NCBI GenBank assembly: GCA_026545225.1
Contig: CM048846.1
Coordinates: 55,132,770-55,196,769, forward strand
Direction: 5' to 3'
Length of the DNA: 64,000 nucleotides
DNA from: Cornus controversa
Lineage: Eukaryota > Streptophyta > Magnoliopsida > Cornales > Cornaceae
Within the stretch, counting starts at the first letter, position 1; each line of letters begins with the position of its first letter. Positions 53,626-64,000 of this stretch are shown here, piece by piece. The position numbers and the translations under genes were made by a program. The notes under the pieces were generated by a model. The model did not search any database. It was not told where the DNA came from and worked only from the letters and a program-made list of their open reading frames with translations.

Positions 53626-53937
53626 CTATCTTGCTTGTGACAGTTGCATAGCTTCTTGGTCATGCGTGGAGTCTTCAGCCCAAGCAAATTGGTAAGTCAT
53701 AAGGGAGAATTCTTGATTTCTTACTTCTTCAAGCTGCTCCCACTCAGCCCATCTCTCTGCCAAACCCACTCCTTGCAGCATGCTTACTACTTCTGTCATC
53801 TTTGGACGATCTTCGGGTGAACTTTGTGTGCAGAGCAATGCAACCTGAAGAATTGTCTCAACTTCTTTCGGATCATAAACCTTCAAGTTTTCATCAACAA
53901 TGTCCTTGAGCCTTTTCTCTCTTAGTAATTTTTTGAT
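53626..53937 (-). CDS. Last exon of an LRR-II (SERK-like) receptor kinase
   Basis: From a 3' splice site CTGCAG (53943-53938) the minus strand reads IKKLLREKRLKDIVDENLKVYDPKE, continues with VALLCTQSSPEDRPKM and SMLQGVGLAERWAEWEQLEEV, and ends WAEDSTHDQEAMQLSQAR and TAG (53628-53626). This is the end of the kinase domain (subdomain XI with the conserved Arg in DRPKM) and the C-terminal tail of LRR subfamily II kinases, closest in style to the At5g63710/At5g10290 type. Such proteins sit in the plasma membrane and phosphorylate Ser/Thr. The exon is intact, unlike the TEs around it, so it may belong to a living gene. No upstream exon is seen in 53944-55800, so the gene is either broken or has a very long intron. 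Confidence 0.85.
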   Translation of the reverse strand: MKKLLREKRLKDIVDENLKVYDPKEVETILQVALLCTQSSPEDRPKMTEVVSMLQGVGLAERWAEWEQLEEVRNQEFSLMTYQFAWAEDSTHDQEAMQLSQAR

Positions 53938-53943
53938 CTGCAG

Positions 53944-54979
53944 GAGTCATGTCCAAATAAAAATTATAGCCAACTAAAAGTAGATGCTGCAAAGTTCCTA
54001 TGGAGTAATACCTTTATCAGGATACATATCAAGAGTAACTTTAATGTTGTCAGACATTTTTATTGCAGGAGGGATTGGAAAAATATGCACAAGTATAGAC
54101 CCATAAGGATAGTCCACCAAACATTTAGTAACCCTATTTCTCCTAGTTACTCCGATCATCCATTTTAACTCTCATTTTTGCTAACTGAGTTACTTTTTTT
54201 TTTTTTTTTTTTTTGAAGCTCAATATTCTGCCCCATATAATAATTGGCTTAAAAACTATCCTATAGAATTTCTTTTTTAATCTATTTTTTATTCTTTTAT
54301 CGCATATAATATCAATAGCATGTCTCTATTTTGTCAATTCTGATGCAATTCTACTAATTATATTACTGTCTCTCTCTCCATCCTGTTTTAATATTGATCA
54401 TAGACATCGAAAGTGGTTATTTTGAATAATCCTTCAATTTTGAAGTGTGATCATAATATTATCAAAATATGAATCTCTATTAAATTTACATTCCATATTA
54501 TTATCTCTTTACTTTTTCTTTATTTATTTTTTATTACTCTCTTTATATTTGTAAATTGGGAATCAATTGATGATCATTATTTTCACAAGTATTAAAAGAA
54601 GCTTATTGAAAAGTATATTGAGATTAAAGTAAGAGACTTTTATAGAAGCTGAAAAATTATCCATAAAATTCACAAAACCTATTCATGCCCCCTCCCCTCT
54701 AGGTCTAATAGATCAGAATGATCATGTGCGCTTAGTATTTGATTGTTCCTTGGTGCAATCCAACCTTTATGGAAAACTCACTAGGTTCACCAGATGTAGA
54801 ACAAAAGTGTTTAAATATCCTCGAAAATCTTTATTATTTGTATAAGAATTTGTTTTCTTTGTAAATCCCACCAAATTATATCCGACTATATCATATGTTT
54901 TCATCTAAATCTATAAAAACCATATGTAGATCATTTTGCTTATTCCTACATTCCTCGACTAATTGTCTTATTAAGCAAA
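53944..54979. other. AT-rich sequence upstream of the kinase exon, probably intron
   Basis: No kinase exon and no TE recognised. (T)n at about 54187-54213. Consistent with intron or intergenic sequence. Confidence 0.4.
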
Positions 54980-55765
54980 GGAAAAATTAGATTTTAGTGA
55001 CCAAAATTGAAAAAATATTGCTTTTTAGTGACCTAAACTCAATAAAAGGTGAATAGTGACCAAACTTAAAAAATAATTGCTAATGAATGACCATTTAATC
55101 TTAATGCCCAAAATACCCTTCCTTCTCTCCATAAATCCCTATTCTTTCTCCGTTTTCTTCAACCCCCAAATATCATAAACTTCAAAGAATCCGATGACTT
55201 GTATACAACATATGAACATATATACATTCTAAAGAAAATATAATAATATATATAAATTTATTCCTGTATCTTAATATCTCATTAACCAAAAAAAAAACTA
55301 ATTTGGGTATAATTAATTATTACTAAGGAATATTGGAGGATAAGAATAGACTTGGTTAATAAACATATTGCCTACTGCCCCATGACGGTTGATTATCAAC
55401 TTCGATCTCCTCTAAATCTTCCTCTTCTTATATCAGGTCTCAAATACTTAATTCATCTTAAGCGACAACTCTTACCACATCTTTGGAGCCCTAAAACCCA
55501 CCAAAGAAAAAACAATCATATATGCACATGCATTAATTGTAAGACAAACATATATATCTAAACATTTATGTCTATCTATATATATATATATATATATATA
55601 TTTTCTTTTCTAGAATCTTTTTATTCCTTTTGAAGCTTTGATATTTGGGGGTGAGAGATTGGAGAAGATCAAATAGGGATTGAGAATCTCTAGATAAAAG
55701 AGAGGGCATTTTGGACATTAAAGTTAAATGGTCACTTGTTAGCAATTATTTTTCAAAATTTTCCC
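54980..55765. mobile_element. Non-autonomous Mutator-like element (786 bp)
   Basis: Begins GGAAAAATTAGA and ends AAAATTTTCCC. The left AATAATTGCTAATGAATGACC (about 55065) pairs with the right GGTCACTTGTTAGCAATTATT (about 55731), and so does the neighbouring 'atgcccaaaataccc'. The flanks TTAAGCAAA (54971-54979) and TTAAGTAAA (55766-55774) form a 9-bp duplication with one mismatch. The interior is AT-rich. The open frame at 55352-55561 has no known domain. Confidence 0.75.
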
Positions 55766-55888
55766 TTAAGTAAATAACTTCCATTGTTGATCTCCCCGCC
55801 ATAAATCAAAATTGGTCATTGTCGTGGATACAACTAACAGTCAACTACCATTAATTAGGGGCATGATCAATTATTTCTTATTTAGGGG

Positions 55889-56091
55889 TGTCAAGAATAT
55901 AGGCTAAGTTGAGAGAGAAATCTTAGAGAGAGGAGAGAAATATACTGTTTTATTATATATTCAAAGAGTGAATACAATCTGAATTTATAATAATCTAAAA
56001 AACAAAAATAAGGAAAGCAACAATATATGGAAAGCAGTGATTTTGCCCCTAATTAAGGAATAATTGATATAGTTGTATTCTATTCATGACA
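55889..56091 (-). repeat. 3' LTR of the minus-strand Copia element (203 bp)
   Basis: Matches 59944-60177. It lacks a roughly 31-bp stretch with a second CTAATTAAGGAATA present in the other copy. Confidence 0.92.
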
Positions 56092-58020
56092 CTCCCCCTC
56101 AAGCTAGAGAGTAGATGTAAACAACTCTCAGCTTGCTGCAGATAGAATCAATGGCATGCTTTGGAAGTGCCTTAGTAAAGATATCTGCTAACTGATTACC
56201 AGATGATACAAACGAAGTCACAATTTCTTTGGAAGTCACCTTAGAACGAATGAAATGACAATCGACTTCGATATGCTTGGTTCACTCATGAGAAACTAGA
56301 TTACTGGCAATGTGAATAGCTGTCTGGTTATCACAATAGAGAAGAGATAGGTCTTGAATTGAAAATCCAAATTCTTGTAACAGAGTTCTCAACCAAGTTA
56401 GCTCACAGGAAGTATGAGTCATGGCACGGTACTCAGCTTCAGTACTGGACCGTGCCACAACTGACTGCTTCTTACTTTTCCATGTTAATGGATTGCCTCC
56501 TATAAAAGTACACTAACCAATCATTGACCTCTATCAGAGGGAGAACCTACCCAATTAGCATCAGTATAACCTTCGATGCGCAAATGTCCAAACAATTGAT
56601 AGAAAATACCATGTCCTGGAGCCCCCTTAAGATACTTCAAAATCCGTATAACCACGTCTATGTCAGGAATTCGTGGGCTAGTCATAAATTGACTCACAAC
56701 ACTAACTGCATAGGCAATATCTAGACGAGTAATGATTAGGTAAATCAGCTTGCCTACAAGACGTTTGTATATCTCTAGATCATCAACCAAGTCACCAACC
56801 ACGGGCAATAGCTTTAGATTAGTCTCCACGGGGGTTGTTGTGGGTTTAGAGCCAAGATAACACGTATCCCTTAAGAGATCAAGAGTATATTTTCTTTGAG
56901 ATAAACAAATTCCTTTCTTTAATCTAACAACCTCAATACCAAGAAAATAATGGAGCTTGCCCAAATCTTTAGTGAGAAAATTCAAACCCAAATGATGAAT
57001 CAAAGTTTGAATCCCCTCTTTGTCACTCCCAATAATGATGATGTCGTCCACATAGACCACCAAAATTACAATGCCACAGTTTGTCATTTTAAAGAAAATT
57101 GAATGCTTAGCTTGACTCCTAGTCATGCCATGAGCAACCAGCGTCTTGCTAAACTTATCAAACCATACACAAGGTGACTGTTTGAGTCCATAAATAGATT
57201 TATTGAGATGACAAACACGCTCCCTCTTGGACTCAAATCCAAGAGGCTAAGCCATGTACAATGTCTAAGTAAGATCACCGTGAAGAAAAGCATTATTGAC
57301 ATCGAGTTGATGAAGAGGCTAGTCAAGATTGGCAACAAGAGAGATAATTATGCGAACAGAGTTGAGCTTAGCCACAAATGAGAAAGTCTCAGTATAGTCA
57401 ATGTCATAAGTCTGAGTGAAACCCTTAGCAACAAGACGAGCCTTTAAACAATCAATAGTACCATCGGTATTTTGTTTCAATATGAAAACCCAACGATAGC
57501 CAACAACATGAGCACCTGCAGGCTTTGGAAGAAGATCCCAAGTATGATTCAATTGTAAGGCATACATTTCCTCTTCTATAGCTTTCCGCCATCCAAGATG
57601 GGAAAGAGGTTCCTTTTATGACTTAGGAATAGTAACAGATAACAATGATAAAGAGAAAGCTTAAAAAGAAGATGACAAATGGTCATAAGAAACAAAATGA
57701 GATATGGGATGATCAGTATAAACCCTTCTACCTTTGCGAAGTGCAATGAGAAGATCAAGATTAGACTCAAAAAGATGAACAACAGGATCTGTAGGCACCG
57801 AGGAAGATAATAGAGGATGCAAGGAAGGCTCTACCTATTCAACCGCAGGGGCAGGTGGCAGAAGAGGTTTGTCCAAGGCAGTGGGAGAAGTAGAAGTAGA
57901 AGTAGAAGTAGTATCCCTTCGAGGTTGTCGAGTATAAACCCTAGGAGCGGGAGGAGTATCAAGAACCGAAGATGGTAGAACAATTTCTTGAAAAATAGGT
58001 TCCTTCACTTGACTACCCTA
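56092..58020 (-). pseudogene. pol: Copia pol: reverse transcriptase and RNase H
   Basis: The RT starts near 57620 (LGWRKAIEEEMYALQLNHTW), with GYRWVFILKQNTDGTI and KARLVAKGFTQ (57530-57410), then LDVNNAFLHGDL, SIYGLKQSPCVWF, and the catalytic VVYVDDIIIIGS (57075-57035). KPTTTPVETNLKL and DIAYAVSVVSQF follow, and the frame stops at 56521 (ANWVGSPSDRGQ). RNase H (56520-56110) is readable only in pieces. Stops near 57836, 57660, 57310, 57250. The element would need its enzymes from elsewhere. Confidence 0.88.
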
Positions 58021-58896
58021 CTTAGAATAATATGGAATATGCTCAAAAAATGTTACATTAGCACAAACAAAATGTTTTCTCAAAGAAGGGCTATAACAAC
58101 TATATCTGTTTTGAGTGCGAGAATAACCTAAAAATATGCATTTGTGAGCTCGAGAGTCAAGTTTGTCCAGTCTTGGATTTAAATTATGTACAAAACAAAC
58201 GCATCCAAACACTTTTGGAGGAAGAGAGAACGGATCTTTATCAGGAAACATCATCTGAAAAGGTGATTTTCCTTTAAGGACCCGAGATGGCATTCTATTC
58301 AATAGATATGCCATAGTAAGAACTGCATCTCCCTAAAAATATTTAGGTACATTCATTTGGATCACCAGAGCATGGGCAATAGCAAGTATTGGTCTATTCT
58401 TTCTTTTAGCAATTCCGTTTTGTTGAGGAGTATCAACACAAGAAGTCTGATGAGTAATACCCCTCGACTCAAGAAATTGCTGAAAGGTACCTTCTTTATA
58501 TTCAAGAGCATTGTCAATCCTAAGAATATATAACTTGGCATCAAATTGATTAGTGATTTCAGCATAAAAATATCTAAAAGCATGAAACACTTGAGATCTA
58601 TCTTTAAGCACATATAACCAAGTTAAACGAGAATAGTCATCAATAAATGAAACAAAATAACGTGCACCAGACAAACTAGTAGTTAGTGCTGGACCCCAAA
58701 CGTCGGAGTGAACTAGTTCAAAAGGGTGCAAACAAGGTTCATTAGACCTAAGCTTAAAAGAAGTTCTATGATGCTTACTAAGCTCACAAGTTTCACAATT
58801 AAAACTAAAAAAAGAAGGTAAAGAGGGAACTAAATGCCGAAGATTGTCTAACGGATGATGCCCAAGACGACAATGCCACTGATACGGAGAATTCAT
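58018..58896 (-). pseudogene. pol: Copia integrase
   Basis: The zinc-binding part (HCRLGHHPLDNLRHL and CETCELSKHHR) is at 58875-58770. The core has VHSDVWGP (58720), SFIDDYSRLTWLYVLK (58650) and a changed DN pair at YILRIDNALEYK (58525), and then QQNGIAKRKNR with Lys in place of the expected Glu (58430). A stop follows PKYF at 58333. The end of the domain runs on to 58018 (KVFGCVCFVHN, CIFLGYSRTQNRY). The catalytic Glu change and the stop argue against activity. Confidence 0.88.
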
Positions 58897-59035
58897 GGTA
58901 TGGAGTGCAGATGGAATAGGTGAGCGAAACGGTTGAAAGTAGTAGAGACCATCCCTTGCGAAGCCCCACCAATAATCCTCTTCATTTTTAGATCCTGAAA
59001 GACACAGTGGTTAGGATAAAACGTTGTTGAGCAAT

Positions 59036-59536
59036 TTAAGGCAGAGGTAAGTTTAGGAACAGATAATAAATTAAGGGAAGCTGAGGTAGGTACAAAACTG
59101 AGGAGAAGGTTAGACTAGGTGTGCTAACAGTACCAATTCCCTGGACTAGAGATTTGGTACTGTTAGCTATCGTGACAAACGAGGGAGAGAGAGTATAGAA
59201 AAAATTAGAAAGAAGGGAAAAGTTACCTGTCATATGATTGGATGCCCCTGAATCAATAATCCAAGATGTACTGGATGAGGAAAGAAGACAAGTATTACCT
59301 GAACCGAACAAAGTGGTTGTGGAGGTGGATGAAAAATTGATGCGCTTGACAATTGAATCATACTCTGCCTTAAGAATAAAAATATGTTCCTCAACTGTGG
59401 AGTTAGAGTTCTCCCCCTTAACCGTAGCCTGATTTGTCCATGCGAGCTTGCTGTGGAGTTCCCAACAATAATCAATAAAATGGTTGGTGCAGCCACAATA
59501 TGTACACTTCTTGGTAGTGCGACCACTACGATCCAT
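59036..59536 (-). pseudogene. gag-pol: Copia gag end and protease
   Basis: Opens with MDRSGRTTKK and a CCHC knuckle CTYCGCTNHFIDYCW (59505-59465), then the protease site WIIDSGASNHMTG (59262-59225) and the following strand. The gag domain proper is absent: only about 400 bp separate the LTR from this frame. The frame ends at 59036. Confidence 0.85.
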
Positions 59537-59943
59537 GATATCTAAGATGAAGAGATTCGAGATGAGTCTTGAAAGAATGCATGTGATAAATATGTAAAAT
59601 ATATTGATGGAAGATTCCTAAAATTACTCCATAAATCACTCCTATCAATCTTCTATCAAGGCTTAAATCACTCCAATAATATATTCTCCAACACCTCCCC
59701 TCAAGTTGGTACACGGAGATTTTAACTCAAGTGTCTAACTTGAAACTATATACGAAGTTTCGGGGGATCCAAGTCGAGTTGATCCTGAGATCTAAGACGA
59801 GATCTGGAGATCGAAAACGAGTTGATCCGAAGATTCGAGACGAGTTGATCCTGAGATCTGAGACAATCCGAAGATCCGAGACGAGTTGATCTAAAGATTC
59901 GAGATGAATTTAAAGTAGGGTATGATAACCTGCTCTGATACCA

Positions 59944-60177
59944 TGTCAAGAATATAGGCTAAGTTGAGAGAGAAATCTAAGAGAGAGGAGAGAAATAGAC
60001 TATTTTATTATATATTTAAAGAGTGACTACAATCCGAATTTATAATGATCTAAAGAACAAAAATAAGGAAAACAACAATATATGAAAAGCAATGATTCTG
60101 CCCCTAATTAAGGAATAATTGATATAGCCCTAATTAAGGAATAGTTGACTGACTATAACTGTATTTTATTCACGACA
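59944..60177 (-). repeat. 5' LTR of the minus-strand Copia element (234 bp)
   Basis: Pairs with 55889-56091. Adjacent primer site on the minus strand at 59943-59929. Confidence 0.92.
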
Positions 60178-60614
60178 AGGGGCATTATTACTGCTTTCCA
60201 TATATTGTTGTGTTCCTTATTTTGTGTTCTTTCGAACATTATATATTCCGATTGTAATCACCCTTCAAATAAAGAAATAAAGAGTATTTTTCTCTCTCTA
60301 AGATTTCTCTCTTAATTTAGCTTATACTTGTGACATGATATCAAAGCATCAAGATTAAAGTTGAAGACCTAACGTAAGCTACTGCTTCTTTTTTCTCAAT
60401 TTTTCTCTTTTCTTTATAGTCTGCTTCTCTATTCTTTCTGTCATTCTGACAGAGATGACCTAGAACCCTAGATTTTAAAAAAAAAGGAAGTCTTTTTGTA
60501 ATTCTAACAGAGATGACTTAAAAAAAAACATAAAACAGTATATTTCTTCTCCATTTCATGTTCAAAATTCTATAGTTCTCTCACTTGTACTCGAATTATC
60601 CCGTCTTGACTATC

Positions 60615-61015
60615 ATGGGTGACAAATCAGGAAACAAGGACTCTCTCTTTTTCAGCTCTATAACTACTACCAAATTGAAGTGTTCCAACTACCTTCAATG
60701 GTTTCAGGCAGTCCAAGTTTTTCTGAAAGCTCATGAAAAACATTCCTATATCAAGTCACCCAAACCTAAGGAGAAAAAACAGATTGACGCATGGGAACAG
60801 GAGGATGCACAGATTATAACCTGACTATGGAACCAGAGGTACTTAATAATGTCACGTTTTTGGAGTCTGCTAAGGAGATTTGGGATACTCTCAAAGAGAT
60901 GTACTCGTCAGAAAAGAATATTTCTCACATCTACCAGTTGTACCGAGATATCTTCTCTATCCAACAAGGTGATCGTTCGGTTGAAAAATACTACTCGGAA
61001 CTAAAAGGAATGTAG
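60615..61015 (+). pseudogene. gag: Copia gag of the + strand element
   Basis: MGDKSGNKDS, then LKCSNYLQWFQAVQVFLKAHEKHSYI, one stop or frameshift near 60822, then NVTFLESAKEIWDTLKEMYSSEKNISHIYQLYRDIFSIQQGDRSVEKYYSELK: the gag domain typical of Copia elements. It breaks at 61015 and is followed by unrelated or deleted sequence. Confidence 0.85.
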
Positions 61016-61080
61016 GAAGAAGTTAATGTTTATCAGCTTTTGACTATAGATTTAGAGACTCAAAAATAGTTTCCCTTGTC

Positions 61081-62013
61081 TTGTTTCTACCTCAGTTTCC
61101 CTTTGGTTTGTTATCAGTTTGTAAACTTATCTCTGCTCTAAATTGTTCAGTAGCATTCTATCCTACTCATTGTGTCTTTCAGGATCTAAAGACGAAGATG
61201 ATTGGTGGGAGATTTGAGAAGGATGATTCTACTATTTTCAGTCATCTTGTTTGCCTATTTCATCCACACTCCATAGCTTGACTTCTCCGTATCAATGGCA
61301 CTATCATCTTAGGCATCCTTCGTCTGACAATTGTCTGTGTTTAGTTCATTCTTTACCAAGTTTTTGTAGTTTTAAATGTGAAACGTGTGAACTTTGCAAG
61401 CATTAGAGGGCGTTTTTAAAGATTGATCTCGAGTATTTCATGTGTTTAAATATTTTTATGCTGAGATAACTAATCAATTGAATGCTAAGTTACATATTCT
61501 TCGAACTGATAATGCTCTTGAATATAAAGATGGTCTCTTTCAGCAATTTCTTGAGCCTAGAGGTGTCACCTGTCAAACTTCATGTGTTGATACTTCCCAA
61601 CAAAATAGGATTGCTGAAAGAAAGAATGGACCCATTATTGCTATTGTCGGGGCTTTGATGATTCAAATGAATGTACCTAAACATTTTTGGAGAAACACAG
61701 TTCTTACTGCGGCATATCTATTGAATAAAATGCTATATTGGGTCCTTAAAGGAAAATCACATTTTCAGATGATGTTTCTTGATAAAGACCCCTTTTTTCT
61801 TCCTCTAAAAGTGTTTGGGTGCATTTGTTTTGTACATAATTTAAATCTAAGACAGGACAAACTTGACCCTCGAGCTCACAAATGCATATTTTTGGGCTAT
61901 TCTCGCACTCAGAAATGATATAGGTGCTACAGCCCTTCTTTGAGAAGACATTTTGTGTGTGTTGATGTGACATTTTTTGAGCATATTCTATATTATTCTA
62001 AGGAGGGTAGTAA
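61081..62013 (+). pseudogene. pol: Copia pre-integrase and integrase of the + strand element
   Basis: 61081-61440 has pieces of the pre-integrase (FGLLSVCKLISALNCSVAFYPTHCVFQDLKTKMIG), with stops. 61442-61918 reads the integrase core (ILRTDNALEYKDG, RIAERKNGPIIAI with Glu kept, KHFWRNTVLTAAYLLNKM) and SRTQK before a stop, then continues to 62013. Close to the minus-strand copy at 58018-58896, about as an old family member would be. Confidence 0.85.
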
Positions 62014-62107
62014 GTGAAGGAGCCTATTTTTCAAGAAACTATTCTACCATCTACGGTTCTTAATAGTCGTCTCGCTCTTAGGGTTTATACTCGGCGAACT
62101 CGCAAGT

Positions 62108-62251
62108 GTAAACTTTGGAGAAGTTTTCTGTTATTCAATCGTAAAACATGTAAATCAAATTACATCCTTAAAATCCTATATATAGGCCCTAACAAAGACT
62201 ACACTACCCATAAGAACTAAAAGAATTAAATAAACAAAATATTCTGTAACA
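62108..62251 (-). repeat. Possible short LTR of another Copia-type element
   Basis: On the minus strand a polypurine-like GTTTGAGGGAGGG (62264-62252) is followed by TGTTACAGAATATT, which looks like an LTR start. The other end is uncertain. Confidence 0.35.
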
Positions 62252-62950
62252 CCCTCCCTCAAACTAACAATGTGACAGTGAAAAGCATCAAGAGTTTGTC
62301 AAGAAAGAAAACAAAAACGCATAATTGAATTGTGTAGAAGAAGACACATATGGTAAAGAAATATTGTTAAGCTACTGCAGAAGAAATTGTCAAAAGAGTT
62401 GGTACTGTTATGCAAACTGAGTAGAGACGATCTTGTGCAATGAGAGAAGAGAAATGAGACTGACGATGTTGTAATTCCTTCTTTTGCGATGCAATTTGAA
62501 CAAAAGAAGAAAAAGAAGAAGAAGCAATATGATGCAAATAGAAACTTTGGGTTGCCATGCGATGCAAACAAATTGTTGCTGCTATCATAAATATTTTTGC
62601 AATTTGAGAGATGAAAAGAGAGAAGAAACATGATGTGATGACATCGATGGGTTGCTATGAGTTGTTGCGATCAATGCTAAGAGATTCAAACATGCAAAGT
62701 CTGGATGAAAACAATGCGTCATAATTGAAGAAGATGCAAAATTGATGATGTTTTATGCGAAAACAAAGAGAATTAGCAAGATTGTTGTTCAAACAGAGAA
62801 ACAATCAATTGGCCAAGTGATGGTCCAGGAAGCACATGAGCATGTTTGCTCAAGTTTTAATGTCAAAAGGATCAGCATGAACATTGTTGTCAATTCACTT
62901 AAATGCTTTTACGGAGTATATTTTTTATGAATTAACAAAGCTTGCAAGGG
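62252..62950. other. Non-coding region with GATGCAA-rich sequence
   Basis: No gene recognised on either strand. Probably internal sequence of the element whose LTR is suggested at 62108-62251. Many GATGCAA and ATGCGATG words. Confidence 0.4.
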
Positions 62951-63025
62951 CGTTCTAGTCATTTTCAGTGGCAAATTACACTCGTAAATTCTGAATTTAT
63001 TAAGGGCAATTTGGGAACTTCATAT

Positions 63026-63063
63026 ACTAGGGTAAGAAACCCTAGTATTAACCTTATAAAAGG
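63026..63063 (+). promoter_or_regulatory. Likely promoter: inverted telo-box pair and TATA box
   Basis: TACTAGGGT, AAGA, AACCCTAGTA is an inverted repeat that contains the plant telo box AAACCCTA (63037-63044). A TATA box TTATAAAAGG follows at 63054-63063. Downstream are (GA)n (63139-63162) and a likely leader. Confidence 0.5.
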
Positions 63064-63089
63064 AATGAGAAAGGGTTTTCTACAACTCG

Positions 63090-63438
63090 GAGCTTGAATT
63101 GAAGAAATAGGGTGTGTGTGTGCTGTTGTGAGCATAACGAGAGAGAGAGAGAGAGAGAGAGTTACAGAGTTCTTGAAATTGAACTCATGGCTGCCGATTA
63201 GGTTATGAGTGTGTGTGTGAGCCATGAGTGAGAAAGAGATGCTGAGAGTGTTAGAGAGCACTGGCAACAGAGAGAGAGAGAATATCAATGCGTTTCGATT
63301 GAAAGAGTGAACCAGTAAAGGCATATGGGTTTCGTTGCAGATCTGAAAGCACTTACGATTCAGAAGGTATAGAAGCTGTAATTGCATACTGAGGTCTCTT
63401 CTGCCATCCTTCGGATTCTGTTGAAACTCTCATCATAT
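63090..63438 (+). other. Likely 5' leader exon of an unidentified gene running right
   Basis: About 350 bp between the TATA box and a good donor site (ATATGTGAGTATG, GT at 63439). It carries (GA)n and no convincing start codon context. The coding part would be outside the window. Confidence 0.35.
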
Positions 63439-63659
63439 GTGAGTATGAATCTGTTCTTTGTTAGTCCATTTCAGGTATAATTTCTTCTTCAAAACTCTCA
63501 ATCTCTCTACATATGCATTGGCGCACAAGTTAAGGTCTACTTGTTGACACACTCTCTCACAGGCGCACGAATCTTTGTTTATACATGCTCTGTGTTGATG
63601 TGTGATTTCTTATTTTTGAATCTGTTGCTTTTGAAATCTGGTTTCTATGCTTTGAAAAT

Positions 63660-63935
63660 GTTTCTGTCTCGCAAATGATATATGATCTTTGAATCTATTT
63701 TTTGGAAATCTGGTTTCGATGTCTTGTGAATGATATATGATCTTTGAATCTATTTTCTGGATTTCTGATTTTCGATGTCTCGCAAATGATATATGTTGCT
63801 GATTTCTGATTTTTGATGTCTTGCAAATAATACGTTGCTGATTTCTGATTTTCGATGTCTTGCAAATGATATATGTTGTTGAATCTGGTTTCGATGTCTT
63901 GCAAATGATCTTTGTTGTTGAATCTGTATATTTTC
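63660..63935 (+). repeat. Tandem repeat in the presumed first intron
   Basis: About seven imperfect units of 35-60 bp, each with TTTCGATGTCTTGCAAATGATATATG and TTGCTGATTTCTGA or TTTGAATCT. The minus-strand open frames (63695-63904 and 63750-63989) are by-products of this repeat. Confidence 0.8.
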
Positions 63936-64000
63936 GGAAATCTTAGTTGTGTTGCTGAATCTATCTATTTTCAGAAATCTTAGTTTCATCTACTGACATC

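Larger units (their letters stand above)
55889..60177 (-). mobile_element. Copia element on the minus strand (4289 bp), complete ends
   Basis: LTRs 59944-60177 (5') and 55889-56091 (3'), TGTCGTGAATA to CTTGACA on the minus strand, with a perfect AGGGG duplication (55884-55888 and 60178-60182). Primer site TGGTATCAGAGCAGG (59943-59929) and polypurine tract CTTGAGGGGGAG (56103-56092) are in place. Most of gag is missing. Pol is in order but has stops and frameshifts. It is inserted in the 5' LTR of another member of its family. Confidence 0.93.
55820..62106 (+). mobile_element. Copia element on the + strand, decayed, its 5' LTR split by a relative
   Basis: 5' LTR: 55820-55888 plus 60183-60335 (about 221 bp without the insertion), from TGTCGTGGATAC to TTGTGACA. 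A degenerate primer site (TGATATCAAAGCATC) follows. Gag starts at 60615. The middle of gag, protease and pre-integrase are mostly deleted near 61015-61080, the integrase (61442-62010) is readable, and the sequence leaves the family at about 62106, so RT, RNase H and the 3' LTR are missing. Confidence 0.8.

Noticed and set aside
63695-63989. Two minus-strand frames at the right edge with repeated 'FARHRNQ' style units
   Set aside because: Translation of the tandem repeat in the presumed intron.

Overview
This window reads as nuclear DNA of a flowering plant, most likely a eudicot with a large, retrotransposon-rich genome. The evidence is LTR retrotransposons with plant-type tRNA-iMet primer sites, a plant hAT transposase with a GT-AG intron, Mutator-like elements with 9-bp target duplications, and one exon of a plant LRR-II receptor kinase. 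The species cannot be named from the sequence. Almost everything is transposable element, mostly old and nested. I see no rRNA, tRNA, CRISPR or bacterial operon.

Layout. 1-859 is the 3' part of a Ty3-type LTR, followed by about 1 kb without a recognisable gene. 1932-16784 is a decayed Ty3/gypsy element on the + strand (long LTRs, gag, protease, RT, RNase H, integrase). Its RNase H is split by a 5.2-kb hAT transposon (8007-13196, perfect 8-bp duplication) whose transposase is almost intact. 16785-18282 is a minus-strand LTR of an Athila-type family. 18283-23022 is a very long, internally duplicated minus-strand Ty3 LTR. 23085-34750 is a foldback-like pair of inverted arms around an LTR-like promoter segment and a complete Athila-type element (25162-34209, duplication CTTCA) that has lost its integrase core in frame.

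34751 to about 52 kb is the wreck of a gag-carrying Copia element (LTR 34751-36020). Into its gag went a minus-strand Ty3 element (36219-45540, duplication TTTCT) and a non-autonomous Mutator-like element (45650-47993, duplication TTCTCATAT), which itself received a solo Athila-family LTR (46514-47944, duplication GGTAA). A sister Mutator-like element lies at 49403-50353. The Ty3 element contains a truncated Tat/Athila-type LTR and has two LTRs that agree only over the last 300 bp, which suggests ectopic LTR recombination.

The right end is the least TE-dense part: a small MITE (52413-52669), the last exon of an LRR-II (SERK-like) receptor kinase on the minus strand (53626-53937), another Mutator-like element (54980-55765), and a Copia element (55889-60177, duplication AGGGG) inserted in the LTR of a relative of opposite orientation (55820-62106). 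63026 to the end looks like the promoter, leader and first intron of an unidentified gene running off the window.

The most unusual pattern is shared by unrelated retroelement families here: each carries, in non-coding sequence, a cluster of its own self-complementary word of 8-18 nt (for example TTTCGATGCATCGAAA, AGTCGACT, GGGCGATCGATCGCCC, ATCTCGATCAATCGAGAT). The words differ between families but the design is the same.
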